From positions 1 to 50,578 of the forward strand of contig JAEULA010000007.1 in NCBI GenBank assembly GCA_016793165.1: DNA of 50,578 bases. Reading direction: 5' to 3'. The notes below the pieces were generated by a model. That model made no database searches. It saw only the letters and a program-made list of their open reading frames with translations, and was not told where the DNA came from. Below are positions 8,398-16,887 of the stretch, in pieces. How positions within the stretch are numbered: the first letter of the stretch is position 1; each line of letters starts with the position of its first letter. This DNA comes from Alphaproteobacteria bacterium. Lineage in GTDB: Bacteria > Pseudomonadota > Alphaproteobacteria > CACIAM-22H2. Position numbers and translations under genes: made by a program.

Positions 8398-10458
8398 ATG
8401 GCCTGGATCGTAGGTTGCGACGTCGGCGGCACCTTCACGGACTTCTTCATCTACGAGGAAGGGTCAGGCGAATTCTTCGTCCACAAGACGCCCTCGACGC
8501 CCGACAATCCGGCGCGCGCGATCGTCGAGGGCCTCAAGGCCGCCTGCGCCGCACGCGGCCTCGACCCGCGCGATATCTCGCGGCTCGAGCACGGCACCAC
8601 CGTCGCGACCAACTGCCTGATCCAGCGCCGCGGCGGGAAGGTCGCGCTGATCACGACCAAGGGCTTCCGCGACCTGCTCGAGATCGGGCGCCAGATCCGG
8701 CCGCGCATGTTCGACCTCCAGGTCGATCAGCCCGAGGCGCTCGTCCCGCGCGAATGGCGCCTCGAGGTCGACGAGCGCGTCCACGCCGACGGCTCGGTCG
8801 AGCGCGCGCTCGGCGCCGACGATCTCGCGGTCGCGATCGCCGCGGCCAAGGCCGCCGGCGTCGAGGCCGTCGCGGTCTGCTTCCTGTTCGGATTCCTGAA
8901 CCCGGCGCACGAGAAACAGGTCGGCGAAGCCCTGCGCAAGGCCGCGCCCGGCCTCTACGTCTCGCTGTCCTGCGAGGTGCAGCCGGAGTTCCGCGAATAC
9001 GAGCGGCTGTCGACCACCGTGCTCAACGCCTATCTGCAGCCGGTCATGGTCGAGTACCTCTCGACGCTCGAGCGCGAGATCGGCCGCGACTTCCCCAAGG
9101 CGGCGATCGGCATCAACCAGTCCTCGGGCGGCCTGATGTCGATCGACCGCGCGCGCCGGTTCCCCGTGCGAACGGCGCTCTCCGGCCCCGCCGCCGGCGC
9201 GGTCGGCGCGATCCACACCGCAAAATTGGCGGACCGCCCGAACGTGATCACCTTCGACATGGGCGGCACGTCGACCGACGTGGCGCTGCTGCGCGACTAC
9301 AAGGCGGGGACCAGCTTCGACCGCACCGTCGCCGACTTCCCCGTGCGCCTGCCGATGATCGACATCGCGACGATCGGTGCCGGCGGCGGCTCGATCGCAT
9401 GGTTCGAGCGCGACGGCCTGATGAAGGTCGGGCCGATCAGCGCCGGCGCCGTACCCGGACCGGCCTGCTACGGGATCGGCGGCGATCGTCCGACCGTCAC
9501 CGACGCCAATCTCGTGCTCGGCCGCCTGAGCGCGCGCGGCCTGATCGGCGGGCGCATGCCGCTCGACGCGGCCAAGGCGCGTGCCGCCCTGGTGCCGATC
9601 GCGGAGCGGCTCGGCTTCACCGTCGAGCGCGCCGCGCACGGCGTGCTCGGGATCGTCGTCTCGAACATGGTCCGCGCGATCCGCTCCGTCTCGGTCGAGC
9701 GCGGCCACGACCCGCGCGGCTTCACGCTGATGCCGTTCGGCGGGGCCGGCGCGCTGCACGCGATCGACGTCGCGCGAAGCCTCGGCATCCGCGAGATCCT
9801 CGTGCCGCCGGCACCCGGCATCCTCTGCGCCCAGGGCCTCGTCGTCTCCGACCTCAAGGAGGACTTCGTGCGCACCCTGCGGCGCGTGATGGACGAGCCC
9901 GGCCGCGGCGCGCTCGCGCGCGAGCTCGCCGACCTCATGGCGGCGGCGACCCGCTGGTGCGACGGCGAAGGGATCTCGGCGGCGAACCGCCGCTTCGCCG
10001 CGACGCTGGACATGCGCTATGTCGGCCAGAACTTCGAGCTGCCGGTGGCGCTGGGCGAGATCGAGGGCGGCGGCGCCCCGGCGGTCCCCGACCTCGCGAC
10101 GCTGCGCCGGAGCTTCTTCGCCGTGCACGAACAGAACTACGGCTACTTCAATCCCGACGATGCGGTGGAGGTCGTCAATCTCCGCCTCGCCGCCCGCGGG
10201 CTGATCAAGCCGACCGCGCGCCCCTGGCAGGAGGGCCGCGCCCAGGGCGCGCCGCCCGCCAGCGGCACCCGTGAGGTCTGGTTCACCCCCGACAAGGCGA
10301 CGCCCACGCCCGTCTACGAGCGCGACCGCATGCGCGCCGGCCACGCGCTGGTCGGCCCGGCGGTGATCGAGCAGCTCGACGCGACCTCGCTGCTCTATCC
10401 CGGCGACCGTCTGACCGTCGACGCCAACTTCAACCTGCTGATCGAGACCGTGTCATGA
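8398..10458 (+). CDS. hyuA: Hydantoinase/oxoprolinase family protein, HyuA type (copy 1)
   Basis: This 686-residue protein belongs to the ATP-dependent hydantoinase/5-oxoprolinase A family, which opens cyclic amides such as N-methylhydantoin or 5-oxoproline with ATP hydrolysis. The N-terminal actin-like ATPase motif DVGGTFTDF is at 8-16, the second phosphate motif FDMGGTSTDVAL near 286-297, then the conserved GAGGGSIAWFERDGLMKVGP and GAVPGPACYG blocks. The stop overlaps the hyuB1 start (ATGA), so the subunits are translationally coupled. GGGGGA precedes the ATG. It resembles copy 3 much more than copy 2 in these blocks. The true substrate cannot be deduced; acetophenone carboxylase-like roles also exist in the superfamily. 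Confidence 0.92.
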   Translation: MAWIVGCDVGGTFTDFFIYEEGSGEFFVHKTPSTPDNPARAIVEGLKAACAARGLDPRDISRLEHGTTVATNCLIQRRGGKVALITTKGFRDLLEIGRQIRPRMFDLQVDQPEALVPREWRLEVDERVHADGSVERALGADDLAVAIAAAKAAGVEAVAVCFLFGFLNPAHEKQVGEALRKAAPGLYVSLSCEVQPEFREYERLSTTVLNAYLQPVMVEYLSTLEREIGRDFPKAAIGINQSSGGLMSIDRARRFPVRTALSGPAAGAVGAIHTAKLADRPNVITFDMGGTSTDVALLRDYKAGTSFDRTVADFPVRLPMIDIATIGAGGGSIAWFERDGLMKVGPISAGAVPGPACYGIGGDRPTVTDANLVLGRLSARGLIGGRMPLDAAKARAALVPIAERLGFTVERAAHGVLGIVVSNMVRAIRSVSVERGHDPRGFTLMPFGGAGALHAIDVARSLGIREILVPPAPGILCAQGLVVSDLKEDFVRTLRRVMDEPGRGALARELADLMAAATRWCDGEGISAANRRFAATLDMRYVGQNFELPVALGEIEGGGAPAVPDLATLRRSFFAVHEQNYGYFNPDDAVEVVNLRLAARGLIKPTARPWQEGRAQGAPPASGTREVWFTPDKATPTPVYERDRMRAGHALVGPAVIEQLDATSLLYPGDRLTVDANFNLLIETVS

Positions 10459-12137
10459 CCAGCCGAGCCGCCGCGCCCGACCCGATCACGCTCGAGATCC
10501 TCCACAACGCGCTGCGCTCCGTCGTCGACGAGAGCTTCATCGCGCTGATGAAGAGCGCCTACTCCACCAACATCAAGGAGCGGCACGACCACTCGACCGC
10601 GCTGATGGACCGGCAGGGCCGGCTCGTCGCCCAGGCCGAGATGTCGCTGCCCATCCACCTCTCCTCGATGATGGGCATGATGGGCGTCGTGGTCCGGAAG
10701 TTCCCGCCGGGTTCGCTGCACGAAGGCGACATCCTCGTCGGCAACGATCCCTACGCCTCGGGCGGCACGCATCTGCCCGATGTCGGGCTTGTGATGCCGA
10801 TCTTCGTCAAGGGCCGCCACCTCGGCTACGTCGCGAACATCGCGCACCACGCGGACATGGGTGGCATGGCGCCGGGCTCGATGGCCGGCGGCATGACCGA
10901 GATCTACCAGGAAGGCCTGCGCATCCCGGTCATCCACCTCTTCCGGAAGGGCGAGCTGGTCAAGGACGTGTTCGAGCTGCTGCTGCTCAACCAGCGCGTC
11001 CCCGACGAGCGGCGCGGTGACTATTTCGCGCAGGTGGCCGCCTGCCGCATCGGCGAGCGGCGGCTGGTCGAGCTCGCGGCGAGCCACTCGGTCGAGACCC
11101 TCGAGGCGACCTTCGACGAGATCATCACGCGCACCGAGAGCCGGCTGCGCGGCGCCTTCGCGACGATCCCGCCCGGCGTCTACGTCGCCGAGGACGTCAT
11201 GGACGACGACGGGCTCGAGGCCCGCGACCTGCCGATCAAGTGCCGGATCGAGGTCGGCAACGGCCGCATGACGCTGGACTTCACGGGCACCGCGCGGCAG
11301 GTCCCCGGCAACATCAACTGCACGCTGAACGCCACCCAGGCCGCGGTCTCCTACACGCTCAAGGCCCTGCTGGATCCCGACGTGCCGAACAACCAGGGCG
11401 TCCTGTCCGCCTACGACATCGTCGCCGAGCCCGGCACGATCGTGAACTGCAGCTTCCCGGCGTCGACCGCGGCGCGCGCGCATGTCTGCCAGCGAATCGT
11501 CGACGTGATCATCCGGGCGCTTGCCGACGCGATCCCGAAGCTGGTCGTCGGCGCCGCCAACGGGGCGAATACCACGGCCGTCTTCACCGGCACGGATCCG
11601 CGCAACAACCGTCCCTACGTCTATCTCGAAACGATCGGCGGCGGCTTCGGCGGGCGGGCGACGAAGGACGGCAAGGACGGCGTGCAGGTGCACATCACGA
11701 ACACGTCCAACCTGCCGGTCGAGGCGATCGAAAGCGAGTATCCGCTGATCGTCGAGTCCTACTCGCTGGTCGAGGACTCCGGCGGCGCCGGGCGCTATCG
11801 CGGCGGCCTCGCGCTGCGACGGGTCGTGCGCCCGCTCGGCCACACCGCGGTGTTCTCGGGGCACGGCGAGCGCTTCCGCCACGCGCCCTGGGGCATCTTC
11901 GGCGGCAAGGACGGCATGCGCGGCCGCTTCGTCCTCGACAAGGCCGGCGGCGCGCGGGAGGAGCTCAATCCCAAGCCGCTCAGCGTACCCTTCGGTCCGG
12001 GCGATCGGATCGTGATGGAGACGCCCGGAGCAGGCGGCTACGGCCCGCCCGGCGAGCGCGAGGACGAGCTCGTCGAGCGCGACCGGCGCAGCGGCAAGTT
12101 CAGCGCCGTCTATCTCGCCGCCCATTACCGGCGCTGA
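10455..12137 (+). CDS. hyuB: Hydantoinase B/oxoprolinase family protein, HyuB type (copy 1)
   Basis: The 560-residue product is the catalytic partner of HyuA. Family hallmarks include PITLEILHNALRSVVDE at the start, SAYSTNIKERHDHSTALMD, GNDPYASGGTHLPD, a conserved histidine-rich block (NIAHHADMGGMAPGSMAGG) and VEDSGGAGRYRGGLALRR near the C-terminus. It begins inside the last codons of hyuA1 (4-bp overlap). The length matches stand-alone HyuB proteins rather than the fused eukaryotic 5-oxoprolinase. Together A and B form the ATP-dependent amidohydrolase in the cytoplasm. Confidence 0.92.
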   Translation: MTSRAAAPDPITLEILHNALRSVVDESFIALMKSAYSTNIKERHDHSTALMDRQGRLVAQAEMSLPIHLSSMMGMMGVVVRKFPPGSLHEGDILVGNDPYASGGTHLPDVGLVMPIFVKGRHLGYVANIAHHADMGGMAPGSMAGGMTEIYQEGLRIPVIHLFRKGELVKDVFELLLLNQRVPDERRGDYFAQVAACRIGERRLVELAASHSVETLEATFDEIITRTESRLRGAFATIPPGVYVAEDVMDDDGLEARDLPIKCRIEVGNGRMTLDFTGTARQVPGNINCTLNATQAAVSYTLKALLDPDVPNNQGVLSAYDIVAEPGTIVNCSFPASTAARAHVCQRIVDVIIRALADAIPKLVVGAANGANTTAVFTGTDPRNNRPYVYLETIGGGFGGRATKDGKDGVQVHITNTSNLPVEAIESEYPLIVESYSLVEDSGGAGRYRGGLALRRVVRPLGHTAVFSGHGERFRHAPWGIFGGKDGMRGRFVLDKAGGAREELNPKPLSVPFGPGDRIVMETPGAGGYGPPGEREDELVERDRRSGKFSAVYLAAHYRR

Positions 12138-12208
12138 GCGCGGGCGACGCCGATCGCGACCGGATCCACCGCGGCCGCCGCGGCGGCGCGCGCAAGCGGG
12201 AGAGCGCG

Positions 12209-12805
12209 ATGAAAGCAGGCCGCGTAGACCGGGATGCCAGGCCGGCCGCCACGTTCGAGCCGAGCGCGCTGAGCCGCCAGCTCAGCGACTTCGAATTCAC
12301 GCTGATCATCCTGACTTTCGGGTTCAGCCGCTGGGTCGAGAAATGCATGGAGGCGGCGGGCGTCCGGGGCCTCAGCGCGCAGGACATCCTCGTGCTCCAT
12401 TCGGTCAACCACCGCGCCCGCGACCGCCGCGTCTCGGACATCTGCATGGTGCTCAACATCGACGACCCGCATCTCGTCACCTACGCGCTGAAGAAGCTGC
12501 AGGCGGCCGACCTCGTCGAGACCACGGCCATCGGGCGTGAGCGCCACTACCGCACCACGGCGGCTGGCGACGCCGCCTGCCTCGCGTATCGGCACGTCCG
12601 CGAGGAGTTCCTGGTGCCGAGCCTGTCCTGGATCGCCGAGGGGCGGGACGTCGTGCCCGACGTCGCGGCCTTCCTGAGGACGATGACCGCGCTCTACGAC
12701 CAGGCCGGTCGCTTCGCCCTCGCCGCCTCGCCCGCGACGCCGGTCCCGCCGCTGCGCACCAAGCCGGCGCGCCGGTCGCGGCGCGCCCGGTCGCCCGCCA
12801 CATAA
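12209..12805 (+). CDS. MarR-type winged-helix transcriptional regulator
   Basis: The 198-residue protein has a MarR-like DNA-binding domain: GLSAQDILVLHSV (first helices), then VSDICMVLNIDDPHLVTYALKKLQAADLVE as the recognition helix and wing approach, and RERHYRTTAAGDAAC. It resembles a predicted HTH regulator family often found beside hydantoinase genes (recalled, not searched). GGGAGA precedes ATG 12209. It sits between hyuB1 and the TRAP genes, and so probably controls uptake and breakdown of the shared substrate. The C-terminal tail after about residue 165 is Arg/Ala/Pro-rich and probably disordered. Confidence 0.85.
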   Translation: MKAGRVDRDARPAATFEPSALSRQLSDFEFTLIILTFGFSRWVEKCMEAAGVRGLSAQDILVLHSVNHRARDRRVSDICMVLNIDDPHLVTYALKKLQAADLVETTAIGRERHYRTTAAGDAACLAYRHVREEFLVPSLSWIAEGRDVVPDVAAFLRTMTALYDQAGRFALAASPATPVPPLRTKPARRSRRARSPAT

Positions 12806-12936
12806 CGCCGGCGATTCGTCGGCAATCCGCGCCATTGCCGGCGCGGCCGCCGGCTTCCTATCGTGGCGCCGGTCATGTGCACGGGGGGCTGCGCCATGAC
12901 GGCACGGCCACGGATCTCGCTCGGGGGAGAAAATCG

Positions 12937-13950
12937 ATGGACTGGACGACCTCACGCCGCGCTCTCGCGGCCGCGTTCGCGCTCGCCGCGACGACCTTCC
13001 TGGCCGATGCCGCCACCGCGCAGGCGCCGATCGAATGGCGCTTCTTCACGTACTTCCCGGTCAACGACAAGCCGGCACAGCTGAACCGCGCCTTCGCCGA
13101 GGACGTGCTCAAGGCGACGAACGGCCGGCTCAAGATCACCGTCTTCGCCGCGGGCGAGCTGCCCTACCGCGCGCCCGACGTCGTGAAGGCGGTCGCGACC
13201 AACCAGGTCCAGATGGGCGACGTCGCGGTCGGATTCGCCGCGGGCGACGTGCCCGAGCTGAACGTCTTCTCGATGCCGTTCCTGTGCACGTCCTACGACC
13301 AGTTCCACCGCGCGCTGCCGGCGACCGCGCCGGTCGTCGACAAGGTGCTGCTCGACAGGTTCAAGGTGCGGGTCGCCATCCACTGGACGATGCCGCCGCA
13401 GAACCTCTGGCTCAATCGCGCCGTCGCCAACCTCGACGAGATCAAGGGGCTGAAGGTGCGCACCTGGAATCCCGAGCAGGTCGAGATGCTCAGGCTGCTC
13501 AACGCCGCCTCGGTTTCGATCACCTCGGCCGAGGTGATCCCCGCGCTCGAACGCAAGGTCATCGACGGCGCGATCACCTCCGCCCTTTCGGCGAGCGACT
13601 GGAAAGCCTTCGACATCGTCAAGAACGGCTACATGCTCAACATCACTATGGGCCACCAGGTGACGATGGTGAACGAGGAGCAGCTGCAGAAGCTGCCCGG
13701 CGACGTGCGGCAGGCGCTGCTGGCCAAGGCGGCCGAGTGGGGCCCGCGCTATCGCCAGATGTCGGAGAGCGGCGACAAGGAGGCGCGCGGCATCCTCGCC
13801 GCCAACGGCGTCGCGCTGCGCGAGCCCACCGCGGCCGACATGGATCGCGCGCGGACGCTGATGCGCCCGATGTGGGACAGCTGGGCGCAGAAATACGGCG
13901 ACGTGGGCCGCGACCTGCTGGCCAAGAGCATCGCGGGCTGCGCCGGCTGA
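12937..13950 (+). CDS. TRAP transporter solute-binding protein, DctP family (module 1)
   Basis: The 337-residue periplasmic receptor starts with a Sec signal (hydrophobic stretch about 9-22, likely cleavage after ATAQ). The mature part shows DctP features: EWRFFTYFPVNDKPAQ, the conserved region ELNVFSMPFLCTSYDQF, LKVRTWNPEQ with the arginine that usually clamps the substrate carboxylate, and IDGAITSALSASDWKAFDIV. GGGGGAGA precedes ATG 12937. It would capture an organic acid and hand it to the QM membrane pair encoded next. The carboxylate-clamp arginine implies an acidic ligand. Confidence 0.93.
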   Translation: MDWTTSRRALAAAFALAATTFLADAATAQAPIEWRFFTYFPVNDKPAQLNRAFAEDVLKATNGRLKITVFAAGELPYRAPDVVKAVATNQVQMGDVAVGFAAGDVPELNVFSMPFLCTSYDQFHRALPATAPVVDKVLLDRFKVRVAIHWTMPPQNLWLNRAVANLDEIKGLKVRTWNPEQVEMLRLLNAASVSITSAEVIPALERKVIDGAITSALSASDWKAFDIVKNGYMLNITMGHQVTMVNEEQLQKLPGDVRQALLAKAAEWGPRYRQMSESGDKEARGILAANGVALREPTAADMDRARTLMRPMWDSWAQKYGDVGRDLLAKSIAGCAG

Positions 13951-13986
13951 TCGACGCGACGCGCCGACCGGGCCGGCGCCCCGCGC

Positions 13987-14526
13987 ATGATCCGCATCCT
14001 CGAGACGATCGGCAGGCGGCTCGCCTGGGCGGAGGCCGCGCTGACGGCCTTCTGCGGCCTGCTGCTCGTCGCCCTGCTCGTGCTCATCAATGTCGAGATC
14101 GGCGCACGCTACCTGTTCAACCGCTCGACCCTGATCGCCGACGAGTACGGCGGCTATCTCTTCGCCTGGATCGTGCTGCTGGGCTCGATCCAGGCGCTGC
14201 GCGGCGATCGCTATCTCAGCATGACGGCGCTGGTCGACCGCGCCCCGCCGCGCTTGCGCAACGGCCTCGCCGCGGCCGGCGCGCTGATCGGACTCGGCGT
14301 CTGCCTGGTCGTGCTCTACGCCACGCTCGACCTCGCGCTCACCTCCTGGCGGTTCGGCACGCGGTCGATCCAGCCCTCGGCGACGCCGTTGTTCTGGCCG
14401 CAGGCGGCGCTGCCCGTCGGCTACGCGCTGCTGTCGCTCGCCTTCGCCGAGGAGTTCTGCCGGCGCCTCGTCGGCCTCGCCCCGCGCAGCAGCCCGGAAG
14501 CCGACCAGATGGGGGGCCTGGGATGA
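13987..14526 (+). CDS. TRAP transporter small permease, DctQ family (module 1)
   Basis: This 179-residue protein has four hydrophobic spans and the DctQ hallmarks: ARYLFNRSTLIADEYGGYLF (helix 2 with the conserved E/Y region) followed by GDRYLSMTALVDR. Its stop overlaps the dctM start (ATGA), so the two membrane subunits are made together. The ribosome site is weak, which is compatible with coupling to the upstream gene 36 bp away. Confidence 0.9.
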   Translation: MIRILETIGRRLAWAEAALTAFCGLLLVALLVLINVEIGARYLFNRSTLIADEYGGYLFAWIVLLGSIQALRGDRYLSMTALVDRAPPRLRNGLAAAGALIGLGVCLVVLYATLDLALTSWRFGTRSIQPSATPLFWPQAALPVGYALLSLAFAEEFCRRLVGLAPRSSPEADQMGGLG

Positions 14527-15827
14527 GCTGGCAGCTCGCCCTCTGCCTGTACACGGTGCTGCTCGGGTTCACGATCGCCGGCGGCCTCGCTGTCGGCACG
14601 GCCATGGGGCTCGTCGGGATCGTCGGCGTGTCCATGGTCAGCGGCACGCTGCTGTGGCCCAGCTTCGGCGAGATCGTCTGGAACAACGTCAACTCGTTCA
14701 CCCTGGTGGCCGTGCCGCTGTTCGTCCTGATGGGCGAGATCATCCTGCGCAGCGGCGCCTCGCGGCGCTTCTACATGGGCGTGAGCGTGCTCACCAACCG
14801 CGTGCCCGGCGGCCTCGCGCAGTCGAACATCGTCGCCTGCGCGCTGTTCTCGGCCATCTCCGGATCGTCGACGGCGACGGCGCTCACCATCGGCACCGTC
14901 GCCCTGCCCGAGATGCGCCGGCGCGGCTATGCCGACGCGATCACGCTGGGCACGCTGACCGGCGGCGGGGCGCTCGGCAACCTGATCCCGCCCAGCATCT
15001 TCCTGCTCGTCTACGCCGCGGTGGTGCAGCAGTCCGTCGTCGACCTCTTCGTGGCCACGATCGTCCCCGGGATCGTCGCGGTCGCGATGTTCATGCTCTA
15101 TGTCGGCGTGCGCGTGATCCGGAACCCGCGCCTCGTGCCGCCGCGCGCGCCGGCCCACACGCCGCGCCAGGTGCTGGCCGCCGTCGGCGCCTGCGGGCCG
15201 GTGACGCTGCTGATCCTCGCCATCATCGGCGGCATGTACTGGGGCGTGGTGACGCCGACCGAGGCGGCGGGATTCGGCTGCCTGCTGTCGCTCGGACTCG
15301 CCCTCGTCTACCGCGAGATGACGCCGCACGCCTTCTATGCGGGGCTGAAGGCCAGCGTGGCCGTGACCTGCGTCGTGATGTTCGTGATCATCAACGGACA
15401 GGTTCTGAGCTTCGCGATCGTGCAGTCCGGCATCGGCCGCGGCCTGGCAAAGGCGCTGGTCGATCTCGGCCTGTCGCCGTTCCTGTTCTTCGCCGCCCTG
15501 TTCCTGTTCTACCTGCTGCTCGGCACGTTCCTCGACGGCATCTCGATGATGCTTCTGACCGTGCCGGTGATCCATCCCGCCCTACGCACGATGGGATTCG
15601 ACGACGTCTGGTTCGGCGTGATCCTGGTGATCCAAGCCGAGCTCGCGCAGCTCTCGCCGCCGATCGGCCTGAACCTGTTCGCGGTCCAGTCGATCGCGCG
15701 CGACGTCGATCTCGCGACGATTTCCTGGGCATCGCTGCCCTATGCGGTGATGCTGGGCCTGCTGTCCTTCCTGCTCTACGCCCAGCCCGATCTCGCGCTC
15801 GGCCTCGTGCGCGCGATGAAAGGCTGA
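14523..15827 (+). CDS. TRAP transporter large permease, DctM family (module 1)
   Basis: The 434-residue integral membrane protein is the sodium-coupled transport subunit. It has about 11-12 hydrophobic segments and DctM signatures: VAVPLFVLMGEIILRSG, ISGSSTATALTIGTVALPEMRRRGY, GGGALGNLIPPSIFLLVYA and LSPPIGLNLFAVQSIA. The start is fixed by the 4-bp overlap with dctQ and agrees with the family N-terminus. A much longer open frame upstream in the same phase is not coding: it lies antisense or out of frame over dctP and dctQ. Confidence 0.95.
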   Translation: MSWQLALCLYTVLLGFTIAGGLAVGTAMGLVGIVGVSMVSGTLLWPSFGEIVWNNVNSFTLVAVPLFVLMGEIILRSGASRRFYMGVSVLTNRVPGGLAQSNIVACALFSAISGSSTATALTIGTVALPEMRRRGYADAITLGTLTGGGALGNLIPPSIFLLVYAAVVQQSVVDLFVATIVPGIVAVAMFMLYVGVRVIRNPRLVPPRAPAHTPRQVLAAVGACGPVTLLILAIIGGMYWGVVTPTEAAGFGCLLSLGLALVYREMTPHAFYAGLKASVAVTCVVMFVIINGQVLSFAIVQSGIGRGLAKALVDLGLSPFLFFAALFLFYLLLGTFLDGISMMLLTVPVIHPALRTMGFDDVWFGVILVIQAELAQLSPPIGLNLFAVQSIARDVDLATISWASLPYAVMLGLLSFLLYAQPDLALGLVRAMKG

Positions 15828-15834
15828 CCCGGCG

Positions 15835-16887
15835 ATGCCGTCGCGAATCGTCGACCTGCGCAGCGACCTGCTGACGCGCCCCACGCCCGAGATGATCGAC
15901 GCGATGCGCGCCGCCAGCCTGCGCCCCTGGTCCTTCGACCTGCGCGAGGACCCCGACCAGCGCGCGCTCGAGGCCGATCTCGCGTGCCTGCTCGGCCACG
16001 AGGACGCTCTGATCATGCCGACCTCGACCATGGCCAACGAGATCGCGCTGATGCTGCTGGCCCGCCCGGGCGAGACGATCCTGGCGCCGGCAGAGATCCA
16101 CATCGTCACCTCGGAGGCCGGCGCGCCCGCGGCGCTTGCCGGGGTGGTCGTGCGCTCGCTCGATTCGCACGAGCCGCCGCTCGCGGACTGGCGCACGGCG
16201 CTGGCGGCGAAGCCCGACGCGCTGCGCTCGCGCATCGCCGCGATCGCGATGGAGAACACCCACAACCGCGCCGGCGGCGCCGCGATCGACGTCGCGACGA
16301 CGTCCGCGGTGCTCGCGCTGGCGCGCAGCCACGGGATCGGCGCGCATCTCGACGGCGCGCGGCTGTTCAATGCCGCGATCGCGCTCGACGCAGCGCCGGC
16401 CGCGCTGGCTGCCGGCTTCGACACCGTCACGGTGAGCCTGAACAAGGGGCTGGGCGCGCCGATCGGCGCCGCCCTCGCCGGGTCGCGCGCATCGATCGAG
16501 CAGGCCCTCGTCCTGCGCCAGCGGCTCGGCGGCGGCATCCGGCCGACCGCCGTCTTCGCCGCCGCCGCGCGCGTGGCGCTCGCGCGCTGGCGCGATGCGG
16601 CCGAGGATCACCGCCGTGCCGCGGCCCTCGTCGGGGCGATCGACGGGCTGCCGGGCCTGCGCGTGGTGCGGCCGGCGCATCCCACCAACATCGTCGTCGT
16701 GGAGCTCGGGACGCTCGACGTCGCGCAGGCCGAGGCCGGCCTCGCCGCGCGCGGCGTGCTCGCGATCCCCTTCGGCCCGCGCCGGCTCCGCTTCGTGGTC
16801 TATCGCGGCATCGACGATGCCGACATCGCCCACGCCGTCGCGGCCTGCCGCGAGATCACGCGCGGCACCATCGGAACGTCATCATGA
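15835..16887 (+). CDS. PLP-dependent threonine aldolase-family protein
   Basis: The 350-residue fold-type I enzyme resembles low-specificity L-threonine aldolase, which splits beta-hydroxy-alpha-amino acids to glycine and an aldehyde. Visible features are VDLRSDLLTRPTPEM at the start, the aspartate of HLDGARLFNA (D173) that holds the pyridine nitrogen, and the Schiff-base lysine in SLNKGLGAP (K204). It starts 7 bp after dctM, and its stop overlaps hyuA2 (ATGA). This places it firmly in the TRAP-hyu operon and suggests that the imported or ring-opened compound yields a beta-hydroxy amino acid or a relative. Another beta-eliminating or lyase activity is possible. Confidence 0.88.
   Translation: MPSRIVDLRSDLLTRPTPEMIDAMRAASLRPWSFDLREDPDQRALEADLACLLGHEDALIMPTSTMANEIALMLLARPGETILAPAEIHIVTSEAGAPAALAGVVVRSLDSHEPPLADWRTALAAKPDALRSRIAAIAMENTHNRAGGAAIDVATTSAVLALARSHGIGAHLDGARLFNAAIALDAAPAALAAGFDTVTVSLNKGLGAPIGAALAGSRASIEQALVLRQRLGGGIRPTAVFAAAARVALARWRDAAEDHRRAAALVGAIDGLPGLRVVRPAHPTNIVVVELGTLDVAQAEAGLAARGVLAIPFGPRRLRFVVYRGIDDADIAHAVAACREITRGTIGTSS

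Noticed and set aside
13035..15827. Apparent 930-residue fusion protein ending in DctM
   Set aside because: The first 496 codons lie out of phase over dctP and dctQ; DctM starts at 14523 with an ATGA overlap.
15835..16887. D-threonine aldolase or alanine racemase assignment for the PLP enzyme
   Set aside because: The SLNKGLGAP lysine and HLDGAR motifs are those of the fold-type I low-specificity L-threonine aldolase group, not the fold-type III D-enzymes.
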